A stretch of DNA of 64,000 nucleotides, taken from contig OX442317.1 of assembly GCA_949358305.1 (NCBI GenBank), positions 124,001 to 188,000 on the forward strand, written 5' to 3'. Made by a program: the position numbers and the translations under genes. The DNA comes from Strigamia acuminata. Taxonomy: Eukaryota; Arthropoda; Chilopoda; Geophilomorpha; Linotaeniidae. Below, in pieces: positions 36,664 to 47,119 of this stretch. Within the stretch, counting starts at the first letter, position 1; each line of letters starts with the position of its first letter. A model generated the notes under the pieces. It was given only the letters and a program-made list of their open reading frames with translations, had not been told where the DNA came from and searched no databases.

Positions 36664-38014
36664 ATGGATCTCGTCGTTGTCAACAACCAGGTATACGATC
36701 GTAATTTAAATAATTTAGCGGTGATATTGATGAAAATTTTGGAAATAACAGATCGTGTTAATGAGAAAAGCCGTTCGACAAGCGAAAGTGCACATCGTTC
36801 GGAAACTTACGCGCAACATAGACAGACTAAAAAAGAAAAAGTATAAAAGGCTTAACATTGATTAATTAATTAAATTGTATTAAATTAAATTTACAGAGGA
36901 TCTGAAGATCAATTGAATCGGAACAAGAGACGATGGCAAAACCAACTAGATGAAATAAACGCAATCAAAGTAATTTTTATTTGAATAAAACGAAATGTAT
37001 GAAACATTATTAAATGATAAAATAACTACTCTGTACAGGCGTTGGACTGCGACGATGTTTCCCGATTTGCGTTGATTAACACGAAAAAGTTTGCCGAAGT
37101 AATAACAAAAGTAAACTGTTGGTTGTCGATGGTCCGTTGGAATTGCGCATTGACTGTTTTTGTTATTCCAGGTTAAACCGAGCGACAAATCTAGAGTTAT
37201 GACCAGATTAGCCGAACACAGTTCCATCAGACAGCTGGTCGACGACTTTCGGCAAAAATTCCCCAACTGGGAAAATCTACTGCCGCATTTGTTAAAAATG
37301 AGACTCGTTCGGAGCAAATTGAAAATCACGGCTGCGAACGAACCGAATAAAAAGGAAAGAAAGCAGAAATCAAAAGTGAAGAAAACTTCCCAAGATCTTC
37401 ACGAAAACGGAGACGGAGACGGAAACGAGGGTGGTGGAAAAAAAATCGAGAGATTTAATTTGAGCGAAGACAACGATAGTGAAAAAGAAGTCGGGATGAT
37501 TAACTTGGCCACACACGATGATGCGCGGAACGAAAAAGAAATAAGGATGATTAGTTTGGATGAAGACGATGAGCTTAGCGAAAAGGAGGAGAAAGACGAC
37601 GATAGTGTAGCGAGCGAAAGACTTTATTTGGACAGAGATGCAAAGCAAGTGGAAAAAGATGAGTTCATCGCTTTCATTAACGATGGGAACGACGACGACG
37701 ACGACGACGACATAGAAGAAACGGTGAAGAAACCGAATAAAACACGGGCGCAGAAAGCGCGCAAGGCACCACCGCTACCGAGGAAACCCAAACCCAAACC
37801 CAAACCCAAACCCAAACCCACTCAAAGGACACAAAAACGCATAAATCCAGCACCTGCGAACGAAGGTGACTAGAAAAAAATTAACTTTTCTTTTCTTTTT
37901 TAATTAAGGTAATTATTTGTTTTAGGTTCGTTGCATCCATCATGGGAAGCGAAAAAGAGACTAAATCAACATAACGCGCGATTTCAAGGCACCAAAATAA
38001 AATTTGACGATTAA
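36664..38014 (+). CDS. SRFBP1: SRFBP1/BUD22 family ribosome-biogenesis protein
   Basis: The BUD22 family acts in 40S subunit biogenesis; the animal member was described as SRF-binding protein 1. Six exons: MDLVVVNNQ, then IVLMRKAVRQAKVHIVRKLT, GSEDQLNRNKRRWQNQLDEI, ALDCDDVSRFALINTKKF, a long exon with SSIRQLVDDFRQKFPNWENL, and SLHPSWEAKKRLNQHNARFQ ending GTKIKFDD. The N-terminal MRKxV block and the C-terminal HPSWEA...FQGxKIKFDD are the family signature. Between them is an acidic and Lys-rich linker with an Asp7 run and six Lys-Pro dipeptides coded by AAACCC repeats. The first exon was set by the match of its spliced product to the family. The stop is 81 bp from the SLC25A46 stop. Confidence 0.9.
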
Positions 38015-38095
38015 CATGAAATCTGCTTGGGTTCACTGTGTAAAACGCTAATTAATCAATCAATTCATAACTCAATAAATTTCATCTCGGTCGAA

Positions 38096-39522
38096 TTAAT
38101 TTCCAGTCTTTTGGTGTAGTTCACGGTAAATAAATTTGGTGAGCCTGAGGATGGAGAGTCGAATGGCAAACTGCAGCAGCAGGGCGCCGAACCCTTTGTA
38201 CAATCCGGACACTCCCTCGTCGCGAATCACGCTGTTGAAGCAGTCGACGACCCCGTCGTAGCGCGTGATCAGCGGGATCACCTCGCGGCCCGTGTCCAAG
38301 TTGTCGATTATCGTTCGCGTCCCTTGCACGTGCAACCGATACACGACCGTTTCGAGCGGATACAACAGAACGTCGGAAAAGAAGTGGCCGACGAAAGCGG
38401 CGCTCAATTCCAACAGGCAGTTCTCCGCCGTGCTCAACGAATAGCTGTATCGGGTCTATTTAAATAAATTAAATATAAATTAATTAAATAATACGGAGTA
38501 GATAATAACGGGTTGGGTTGGGTTGGGAAATACCTCCTCGCTGTTGTGTCTTTCCACCTCCTTCAACTGCAACGTTCGCAACGCGATGAACTGCACCGAA
38601 GAGGAGACCACGTACTGGGCGATGCCGAGAATGACGGTGGGCGCCAACAGGAGCCACACGGGCACGACGCGACACGTGGCCGACATGCGCGTGCTCACCA
38701 GGCGGTTGATGCCTTCGCGAATGCAGTCGAAAATGCCCGGCTTTTCACTCGCGATGTCGCTCTGCGAGAGAGAGACAGACAGACAAATTGCAAATTACGT
38801 TTGTATTTCAACATCCCTCTCATCTCACCTGCACGGTCTCCACGAGACTCGACGAAAAGAACGGAGTGACCAGCATCAAACTAAGGCTTTTTAGTAAAAG
38901 ATGCTTGCCGATCGTTCGCATAGAATTGTGTCTCGATACTTCCCTTTTTTTTAAAAAAAAAAAATATATATAATTGCTTATTATTATTATCATCATCATC
39001 ATTACTTGGGCAAGGAGGTGATTTTACTCAGCAAATCTTCGACGCCGAGCGTGATGCCGCGCAATATGAACACGCTTCCCAATCCTTTCCACAGAGTACT
39101 CAATCCTTGTCGCTTTTGAAGGTTGATGACGACGGCCAACAAGGTGAAAGGCGTTGTGTGGTATCGCGTGGCCATTCGGTGGACCTGACACTGTCTTCGT
39201 ATCACGATGCAAGGATGCGTCAAAATGCATTCGGAGAAGAGGCTCGCTACTCCAATTCCCAGGCTGGCGAACCTCTGTTTGGCATCTGATGAATAAAGAA
39301 TAAAGAATATTTCTCCTTTCCGTATTGTATTACGTAAATTAAATACAATGTGTGTATACCTTCTTGCGGTCCGTCCGCCGGACTGCCCGTCGTTTTGCGA
39401 ATGAACGAACCGCCATATTCGGTGGTGAGCGGTAGGTTCAGGCGCGGGTTCTGCCGCTCGTCCCACGCGTTCAACTCCTCATCCTCGTTGTAGGCATTAC
39501 TTGTGTAGGCAATGCCTGCCAT
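38096..39522 (-). CDS. SLC25A46: SLC25A46-like mitochondrial outer-membrane carrier-family protein
   Basis: SLC25A46 (yeast Ugo1 relative) is an outer-membrane member of the mitochondrial carrier family involved in fusion, fission and lipid traffic. Exon 1 starts MAGIAYTSNAYNEDEELNAW. The carrier region has RFASLGIGVASLFSECILTH followed by PCIVIRRQCQVHR, LWKGLGSVFILRGITLG, LLLKSLSLMLVTPFFSSSLV and SDVLLYPLETVVYRLHVQGT then RTIIDN. It ends GLYKGFGALLLQFAIRLSIL and a short tail. The HPCIV...RRQCQV and LYPLETV...LHVQGTRTIID blocks match vertebrates. An in-frame ATG four codons upstream (39534) could also be used. About 350 residues. Confidence 0.93.
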
Positions 39523-39841
39523 TACCGGTTCCAATTCGGCTCGATTGGGGTGCCAGGTGCACCGCGGCGAATATGGACGACGACGATTCTCTTCGACGCT
39601 TCGACGAACGACCCGAAAAGGCGAAATCGACAGACGTGCGTGTTTACCCGATTATCCTTGGATTCGTACCAAACGTTAAAGATTTCCCCAAATTGATTTC
39701 AATCGTTGAGACTCAATTATAACTCGGTGTCGCAATTACTTCGGCGTGCGCAATTTGTATTTCGTGCGATCGACCCTGTTCCGTTGCGTGTCGGGTCTTG
39801 GAAATACCCGCGGAATACAGCAGACGATTTTTCCAACCAAT
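39523..39841. other. Divergent spacer SLC25A46/ADAL with a small open frame
   Basis: The 319 bp between start codons must hold both promoters. A 49-codon plus-strand ORF (39573-39722) starts MDDDDSLRRFDERPEKAKST; I do not recognise it. It could be an upstream ORF of ADAL or chance. Confidence 0.4.
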
Positions 39842-41365
39842 ATGGATGTAAATGCCAACTTCTTTTGCAAATCAATGCCAAAAGTGGTAAGATAGTTGCT
39901 CATTCGTCCCCATCGTTTCTTTAACCTCCTCTTGGACAGGAATTACACGCCCATCTGAGCGGATCGTTCAGCAAAGAGACTTGTCAGAGGCTGCTGCAAA
40001 AATACAACAAGGAGAATCCAACCGACAAGCTGTCGTTGGGAAATTACGGCAACTGTCGCAGTCTAGACGAGTACTTTTAACGTTTAAATATTAAAACATT
40101 TAAACATTTATTTATTTATTCCGTCACAGCGCGAATCAAACGACCAGTTTGTGCCATAAATTGACCAACTCGCTCGAAAGTATTTACACGGTTAGTAAAA
40201 AGAAAAAAATTGCTCATCTCATCTCATCGTCGTCGTGAACTTGCAATTTGCATTTTATTCAGTCCACTTGTGACGTGATCAAAGAGTACGCGGCCGACAA
40301 CGTCAAGTACTTGGAACTGCGCAGTCGTCCGCGCCAACTGGCCGGCAAATTCACGCGCCGCCAGTACATCGAGGCGATTCTGGCGGCCGTGGACGCGTGC
40401 GTGCAGGAAGGAGTGGACATCGACGTCAAGTACCTGCTGTCGATCGACCGGGCCGAGGACATTTCCGTTGCACAGGAGAGCATCCAACTGGCCCGCGAGC
40501 TGCTTCTATCCCATCATTCCATCGTCGGCATGGATTTGAGCGGAAACCCCAAAGTTAACTTTTAAAATTTAAAATAAAAAAATACTAAACAATTTTACTT
40601 AATAAACTTTTAACAAATGTCTCATCAGACGGGCGACGCGCGCGTCTTCATCCCGCTGCTGCAAGAAGGAAGGAAAGTGGGTCTCAAACTGGCTTTTCAC
40701 GCGGCCGAGGTATTTGTAAAAGAAACAAACGCAAATCGAACCAGTTGGATCGAACCAGTTGGCAGTTTCCAGGTAAAAATCCAGAGACGAAAGCGCTGAT
40801 CGAAATGCGACCCGACCGACTGGGACAAGCCGTCTACGTCGAACCGGAGATGGGCGGCACCCTCGAACTCACGAGCATGGTGGAAAACTACAAAATACCG
40901 ATAGGTAGGTACCCTTACCCTTACCCTACCTACCTCGAGGTAGTCGATGAACAAATAAATGTTTTGCGCATTTCAGAATACTCGTTGACGGCCAACATGC
41001 GCACCGGCGCGGTGCCGTCCATAGGCGCCCACCCGTTCTGGCACTGGTATTCGAAAAACCATCCGTGCATTTTATCCGTAAATTGATGAAATAAATTCTC
41101 ATTGCATCATTTCCATCAATTTCATCAATTTCATCCACTTCTACAGTGTGACAGCAAGGGAATAATGAACACGTCGTTGACGAACGAATTTCTGTTGGCG
41201 GCACGCTCGTTCCAGCTGTCGAGCACGCAAGTGTGGGACCTGAGTCAGAAGGCGATCAATTACATTTTCGCGGACGACGAGACCAAAGCGAAACTGCATT
41301 CCAAGTGGCGGATGTGGCAGGCGCACGAAGCGCCGTCCTTCACCAATTTCCTCGATCAGGACTGA
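39842..41365 (+). CDS. ADAL: ADAL-like N6-methyl-AMP deaminase family protein, active site altered
   Basis: ADAL (MAPDA) converts N6-methyl-AMP to IMP in the cytosol. Exon 1 gives MDVNANFFCKSMPKV, and the next starts ELHAHLSGSFSKETC with the HxH metal site. Then come STCDVIKEYAADNVKYLELR, DIDVKYLLSIDRAED, VGLKLAFHAAE (third metal His and the Glu), and QVWDLSQKAINYIFADDETK near the end. About 330 residues. Two positions are unusual. The GHG motif that carries the catalytic His reads DRLGQAVYV, with Gln. The TDD motif reads CDSKG, keeping the metal-binding Asp but losing the second. The exon-2 donor is placed at 40072 (GTACTT) because that join keeps the family's spacing; read-through stops. 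It may be an inactive or changed enzyme. Confidence 0.88.
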
Positions 41366-41469
41366 TGACGACAACGACAGTACAATAATTAAATTATTAA
41401 TAATTAAATTAAATTAAATTAAATTAAATTAAATTAAACTAAACTAAATTAAATTAAATCATCGATCGT
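41366..41469. other. Convergent ADAL/DTWD2 spacer with (AAATT)n
   Basis: The 104 bp between stop codons is mostly an AAATT pentanucleotide run (about 41399-41458). Both 3' ends must lie here or overlap. Confidence 0.7.
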
Positions 41470-42569
41470 TTATTTTTTCTTTTTCCGTTTGATTTTCCCA
41501 TTTTGAAAAAGAAATTCTTTGCTCTGATGCTCCACCGCCCCGTGCTGTAATTGGAAGTTGCAAAGAGCTTGTAATGGTCGTAATAAAGTCTGCAAACAAC
41601 AAATTCAATTCGATCCTAATTCTACCACCAGTACAATATTACAATTAATATTACTCACGTCTCGAATCGACGGATTGTTTTCTAAGTACGCCAGAGCAAG
41701 TGCGGCCGACTCGACCGTCGACAAACAACCGTCGTCCGGCTGAGTGCGGATCACGTATTCGCTCACCCCCGTGTGGCACAATTTCACCTTGAAAAATGAA
41801 TATGAAACAAAAATGAATACTTTTCAATTACTTCGTTCAATTCATTCAATTCATTCATCACCTGTCGTAACCTTTGCAACGACGGGTTTGTGTGATAAAT
41901 CGAACGTGCTTGCGCCCACGTGCCGTCCAACAGGATCAAATTATACGAGCAATTTCGAGGCACGTCCACCACGTCGATGGCGTCCGGGCCGGGAAATAAC
42001 AGTAAACTATGACGAGAGGTTAAAACGTTCTCGAGTAATGGCGATCTGAAAACACAGAAAACACAAACAATTATTATTATTATTATTATTGTGTCTTATT
42101 TTCACAAATTTTTCATTTATTTTCATTTTATTTTCATTTTAATTTCATTACTTGCTCGGCGTAAATTTCCGTCCGTGAACGATGTGACATTTGCCCCGCG
42201 CTAACGCCGCCAGTAGAATGGGAGCCGTTCGGAGACATCTTTTTTCCTTTTTGAGGAGCACAGAAAGAAGATAAAAATGCTTTCGGTCTTTTCGATTAAT
42301 TTATTGTTTCATTCATTCATTTACCTCGCTGGGATGTTGCAGAATGATAACGTTAGAGCGCGTAACGACCGGTTCCTCGGGCAAATAAAGACACCAACAC
42401 ACCGACACGGGCCGACTGTAATAAGAAAGGATTGAATTCAATTTTACACTATTAACGGATCGGAAATTCGGTACCAGCAGCGTAAACAGATGTCTCGTTT
42501 GATCGGCGGGTCGGCTGGCAGAGCCGCAAAATCACGGACAAGCTCGTCAAACAATTCTTCCTCTGACAT
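41470..42569 (-). CDS. DTWD2: tRNA-uridine aminocarboxypropyltransferase 2
   Basis: DTWD2 adds the 3-amino-3-carboxypropyl group from SAM to uridines in the tRNA D-loop. The first coding exon starts [20 protein letters not shown] right after an acceptor AG, so a non-coding 5' exon is expected near 42600-42680. [17 protein letters not shown] carries the conserved cysteines. [35 protein letters not shown] (the DTW motif), [20 protein letters not shown] and [20 protein letters not shown] follow. It ends in a basic tail (KIKRKKKK). About 270 residues. The order of motifs and the intact DGTW support function. It is head to head with PRCC. Confidence 0.93.
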
Positions 42570-42714
42570 CTGAAAATAAAACAAAAAAAAAACAAGCTCG
42601 GTACCACTAAAACGTGAATTTCGGGTATGCCTCACGTTTTAGCGCGACCAAACAAACATGGACGTCGGCGTGATTGGATTCTGATCGCAAGTGGTTAGTT
42701 CGTTCTACTTCGAC
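42570..42714. promoter_or_regulatory. Shared head-to-head promoter, DTWD2/PRCC
   Basis: The 145 bp between the two coding starts include a likely 5' UTR exon of DTWD2 (donor GTGAGG on the minus strand near 42632). A pair of TTTTAG/ACGTGA-like words forms an imperfect inverted repeat around 42605-42640. Confidence 0.4.
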
Positions 42715-43965
42715 ATGTCTTTGGTCGCGTACGGAAACAGCGATAGCGAAGAAAGTGACGCGGAGACCGATAAAATCAGTTCGATCGCGACGATTATCAA
42801 AGAAAAAGACGGAAAGAGCGTGAAAATCACCATTCCTTCACCGTCGGATGTAAAGAGTTTGAATGAGTTTGTTTTTGTGTAAACGTATCGATTAAATTCG
42901 TTGGATTAATGTCATTTCAGTTCGATTCCGACGAAGAGGAGCCGACCAGAAAAAAACAAAGAATTTTTGCACCCGTAAATAATAATTATAAAATATAAAC
43001 AAATGATTTAATTTAATTTGTTGAATCACTGCTGCAGGGACGAGCCGGGTTATTCGCTCTGTTGCCGGCACCCAAGAACATGCCGAGCCAGAAGTTACTC
43101 GTGCCCGACTGCATTTCACGCAAGCCGCCGGCCAAAACGACCGTGCTACCCGTGCAACCTACTGCTCACATTGGCGACGACGACGACGAAGACTCGGATT
43201 CCGACCAGAACAGCGGACCGCTGCGTTTCTTCGTCGCGGACGAGTCGCTGCCTCCGCCCGCGCAATTCGTGCCCTCGCAATTCTCCAACCACGCGTATCG
43301 CCAATCCGACAGTTCGAACGCGCCGCCGCAAACGGCCGTAGACGCCGAACAGCTGGCCGCCCTCGAACGGGAAGCCATTCAAATACAGACGGAGGAGGCG
43401 GAAGAGGCGGCGCGCCGACCTCCCATCGAACCGGATCCGGATGCCGACGTTGAGGACGCGGCGCCCACTTTCCGCTACCGCGAGGAAGAGCCGCCGGTGG
43501 AGACCGATCAAGAAATGGTAATTGTTAAAAAAGAAAAAGAAAAATGAATACATTGTATTGCATTGCATTACATTGCATTGCATTGCATTGCATTGCAGTT
43601 GCACAAGATCCAAGGTCGGAAAAATCGGGGCAAAGAAGAAATCAATTTCATAGACGTGTCCGTGGACCTCGAGATGCCGAAAGGCAACGAAATTAAGAGA
43701 TTGACCCACGAGGCCGGCTACGAGACCGACAAGCCCAAAGGCCCGGCGCCGTCCGCTCAGCAGCGGCGGAAACACCAAATCACTTACTTGGCTTTTCAGG
43801 TGAGTTGGACTGAAGTCGATCACTAACTTGTAAATTCCAATTATAGACGCTAATTCGAGAGCTTCGTTTCGTTGACAGGCAAAAGAACGCGAATTGGAGC
43901 TGAAAAACCAATGGGCCGAAAACAGACTGACGCGAAAACAAACTCAATCGAAATACGGATTTTAA
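42715..43965 (+). CDS. PRCC: Proline-rich protein PRCC
   Basis: PRCC is a nuclear protein of the splicing-factor compartment, known from the PRCC-TFE3 fusion. It begins MSLVAYGNSDSEESDAETDK, the family's conserved start. GLFALLPAPKNMPSQKLLVP follows a short exon. The middle is acidic and Pro/Glu-rich, with an Asp-rich run at about 43177. LHKIQGRKNRGKEEINFIDV, HQITYLAFQ and a last exon AKERELELKNQWAENRLTRK ending QTQSKYGF complete the conserved C-terminus. Five or six exons. An intron at about 43516-43597 holds CATTG pentanucleotide repeats. The stop is 48 bp from the WDR75 stop. Confidence 0.93.
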
Positions 43966-44013
43966 TATGTTAATATGAATTAATTGTGTACGATTTGATT
44001 TGATTTAATTTAA

Positions 44014-46419
44014 TTAAAGTTGAATGAATACATTTGATAACCAATCGAAAGTGTGAGTCCATTGCACAGAGTCCTTCTCGACCGCGCACACCGAGTCGTT
44101 GCGCTTCCTGTTCGTCTTGGCGTCTTCTCGCGTCTCTGCCCCCGACCCGTCCGCCGCCGCCGCCGCCGCCTCCTCCTTTTTCCGTTGCAGGAACAAATGT
44201 TTGTGCAGGATGACGCACTGTTTCTGAGGACACGGCAACACGTTGGACGCGGCCGAGAAAATCTCCTCGACGGCTGCCGACTCCCTCTGCTGCACATGCT
44301 TTCGCTGCTGCTCCGCGTCCACCGCCTCGTTGCTCACTTTCTGCGACAGTAGAACGGCGAGCGCCGTTTCGGGCACGTTCTTCTGCATAGGCAAGGGGAT
44401 TCGGTCCCCGTCCTCGTCCTCCGAGTCGCGCCGCGTCACGGCGAACAATTGCATCCGGGCGTCCATCAAGTAGAGTTGAGACTCGCGCTCCCACGTGGCC
44501 TCGCGCGCATCTCGGCGCTCGGCGCTCGGTCGCGGAACGAAGATGCCGGCCACGAATTTGGAATCGGCGTCGATCGGCTGCCGAAGCACGGGATCGGCCA
44601 GCGCGTCCGGAGCAAAAACGATGAGCTCTCGGTCGTCCACCGCCGCCATATACTCCGTTCGCGGATCCCTGACGAGGCACACGACACGGCGCTCCAGCTG
44701 CGACTCGAGCGTCGCCGCACCCACGTTCCACACCGCCATCTTGGCTGCCGTGACGCTCACGAGCAGTCCGCTGTGCTCCGGCCCGCGTCCGAATTCGATC
44801 CGCTGGACGTCGTCGCGCGAGAACGGGTCGAGCAGCGTAGATCGCAGCGCGTTCGTGTCCGGATCCCACAGCGTGACGGCGCGTCCGAACACCACCGCCA
44901 ATAGCGAGCCGTCCTCGTCGAACGCCGCGTCGCCGGCCTTCTCGCGCCGATAGTAGCCGACGCTCTCGCAACTCCAGTCGGTGCGCCGGTTGCCACGCGC
45001 GTCCTCCTCCGAATCGGTGACGAGCGCCCACATCTTGTAGCGCAGGTCGTCGCTGGTCGACACGCAGAACGGCATGCGACGGGCGTCGGCGTCGGGCGGC
45101 CGGAAGCGCAGCGCGTTCACGGCGAGCGAGTGCGGCAGCTCAACGGTCGTGTTGAGCGAGAAGTTGTTGAGACGCTGCACGAACTTCCAGAACTTGAGCT
45201 TGACGTCGATGCTCGTCTCCGAGTCGTCGCGCACTTCGACGGTGGCGAGCCAGTCGCCGCGCACGTCGAACGCCGCGCGCGTCACGTCCAGCAGCGACAC
45301 GTCGAACTCGCGCTCGCGATGATGAAAATTGTGGCGCGCGATGTCCAAGTTGAAGAGCTGCTTGTCCGTGCGCAGCGAGTAGAACTGCAGGTGTCCCGGC
45401 TTGCCGTTGGTGACGAGCGCCTCGGAGCGCGGCTCGAACGCCAGTCCGGTGGGCACGGGCGGCCGCTGCCACAGGTACGACTGCGTGATGCCCTGCACGA
45501 CGAGCAGCAGTTTGCCCTGCGCGCTCACCAGGTGGATGGCGTTGTCCGTGTGGCAGGTGGCCACGAGCGACGCGTCGGGCGAGCACGCCACCCAGCGCAT
45601 CGGCATGCCCAGGCGCGGGCTGTACTTGTTGGCGTCCGACTGGCCGTGCAGCTTCCACTTGACCAGCACGCACTCGCCGCCCACGCTCAGCAGGTGCGCG
45701 CCGCTCGGCGAGAAGCACAGGTCGGCCACTGGCAGCTGGTGCCAGTGCAGCGTCTTCTTCACGAACGCGTCCGTGTGGATGTTGTACCAGACGAACACTT
45801 TGCCCAGGTCGTCGCCGGTCGCCGCGCAGTAGTCGGTCGGGTGAGCGCACACGCACGCGTAGCGCTGCTTGTTGGACGTGAAGTGCTGGGTGCGTCGGTC
45901 CGTCGCCGTGAGTCGCACCGACAGCTTGTTGGCCGTCGCCAGCACGGCGAATTCGCCTCCCGCTCCGAACGCCACTTTTCTCGCCTCGTCCACGCCCACG
46001 AAAATGACCTTGCGTCGCGGCTGCTCGGCGTACAGGTTGTCCAGCGCCACCAGCAGCTTGTCGTCCGTCGCCACGTACACCACTCCGTCCAATCGGGGCA
46101 TCCACACGCCCTCCACTCGGCGCCGGATCAAGTCGTAGCGTTTGTGCTCCACGGCGTCCACGTAGTCCCACACCGAGATGAGTCCGAGTCGCGTGCACAC
46201 CAACAACTGCAGATGGTTGCGCGGGTTGACGAACAACGCGATCACTTCGTCATGAACCACCAATTTGTGCACGCAATGCCCCGTCTCCGTGGCATACACG
46301 CGAACCGACGGTCCGCAAGCCACGAACAAATACTTGGAATCCGCCGAGAACACCGGGCGAAGTTCGATTAAACTGCAATCAATGGCTTTCAAAACGTGGT
46401 CCGTCATGGTCGCCTCCAT
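44014..46419 (-). CDS. WDR75: WDR75/UTP17, small-subunit processome WD40 protein
   Basis: WDR75 is a t-UTP/UTP-A subunit needed for rDNA transcription and early pre-rRNA processing in the nucleolus; UTP15 in this window is a partner. The coding region is one uninterrupted frame of about 800 codons. It has RPVFSADSKYLFVACGPSVR, NPRNHLQLLVCTRLGLISVW, LTNGKPGHLQFYSLRTDKQL-type sequence (VTNGKPGHLQFYSLRTDKQL), and DEDGSLLAVVFGRAVTLWD in two beta-propellers, then a charged tail ending FDWLSNVFIQL. I place the start at 46419-46417 (MEATMTDHV); the frame stays open to 46521 with two earlier ATGs. The absence of introns and the high GC are unlike its neighbours. Confidence 0.92.
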   Translation of the reverse strand: MEATMTDHVLKAIDCSLIELRPVFSADSKYLFVACGPSVRVYATETGHCVHKLVVHDEVIALFVNPRNHLQLLVCTRLGLISVWDYVDAVEHKRYDLIRRRVEGVWMPRLDGVVYVATDDKLLVALDNLYAEQPRRKVIFVGVDEARKVAFGAGGEFAVLATANKLSVRLTATDRRTQHFTSNKQRYACVCAHPTDYCAATGDDLGKVFVWYNIHTDAFVKKTLHWHQLPVADLCFSPSGAHLLSVGGECVLVKWKLHGQSDANKYSPRLGMPMRWVACSPDASLVATCHTDNAIHLVSAQGKLLLVVQGITQSYLWQRPPVPTGLAFEPRSEALVTNGKPGHLQFYSLRTDKQLFNLDIARHNFHHREREFDVSLLDVTRAAFDVRGDWLATVEVRDDSETSIDVKLKFWKFVQRLNNFSLNTTVELPHSLAVNALRFRPPDADARRMPFCVSTSDDLRYKMWALVTDSEEDARGNRRTDWSCESVGYYRREKAGDAAFDEDGSLLAVVFGRAVTLWDPDTNALRSTLLDPFSRDDVQRIEFGRGPEHSGLLVSVTAAKMAVWNVGAATLESQLERRVVCLVRDPRTEYMAAVDDRELIVFAPDALADPVLRQPIDADSKFVAGIFVPRPSAERRDAREATWERESQLYLMDARMQLFAVTRRDSEDEDGDRIPLPMQKNVPETALAVLLSQKVSNEAVDAEQQRKHVQQRESAAVEEIFSAASNVLPCPQKQCVILHKHLFLQRKKEEAAAAAADGSGAETREDAKTNRKRNDSVCAVEKDSVQWTHTFDWLSNVFIQL

Positions 46420-46519
46420 TTTCCTTATTGATCGTACCACCGGAACCGGATGCATATCATCGTACTCTGGAACGCAAAAGCAGCAAAAGCAGAAGCGCCC
46501 TCTAGCTTTCAGCGCCAGC

Positions 46520-47036
46520 ATCGGAAGTTACGGCGCTAATAACCGCCTCGCTCGCGGTGGTTTTCGCTCGGGTTTTCGGCAAATAATTCAAACAAAAGTT
46601 CACACCCTTATTACAGCATTTTTATTCGGCATACAAATACCATTCTTGTTTGTTTTGTTTTGTTTGTTTGTTTGTTTAAACTGTGCTTTACATAAACTGG
46701 GTTACAGTGGAATAGCGAAAGGGCACAACTTGGCTCAAACGAGAAATAAATGTCTTGAAATATAAACGAGATGTAGTATCAAAAAGGCAGTTATTTAATG
46801 TCCCAAATAAACCAAGTTCGACTCTTTCAAATTATAATGAAATAAAATAAAAATAGAAAAATAATAATTATAATAATAATAATAATTAAGGCATGATTGT
46901 TTTGTCATTTATAATTCATCTCGACTAGCAAGCAAATTAAAATAATTTATCCGATGAAGAGAATTTTTTGATTGGAATTAAAGAAAAGAAAGAAAGAAAA
47001 TCAAGGAGGAAGAAAAGATGGCAGCAAAATATATTT
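46520..47036. other. Spacer between WDR75 start and tropomyosin 3' end
   Basis: About 0.5 kb of AT-rich sequence between two tandem minus-strand genes. It should hold the tropomyosin 3' UTR and the WDR75 promoter. Several TTATTT/TTTATT words (AATAAA on the minus strand) occur between 46620 and 46880. No open frame of interest is seen. Confidence 0.5.
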
Positions 47037-47119
47037 TTAATAGCCAGACAATTCCGCAAAGGTAACGTCCAATTCGTCGGAGATGGACTTGTATTTCTCC
47101 TTTTCGTGAACCAACTCGT
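47037..47119 (-). other. Tropomyosin alternative last exon 9b
   Basis: Reads [20 protein letters not shown] then FAELSGY and stops. The FAEL-GY ending is that of arthropod muscle-type tropomyosin. It takes the same phase-1 junction as 9a. Confidence 0.92.

Noticed and set aside
45130-46371. A 413-codon plus-strand frame over WDR75, and a 352-codon one on its own strand
   Set aside because: Shadows of a GC-rich WD40 gene. Their products are Arg/Val/His-rich with no domain.
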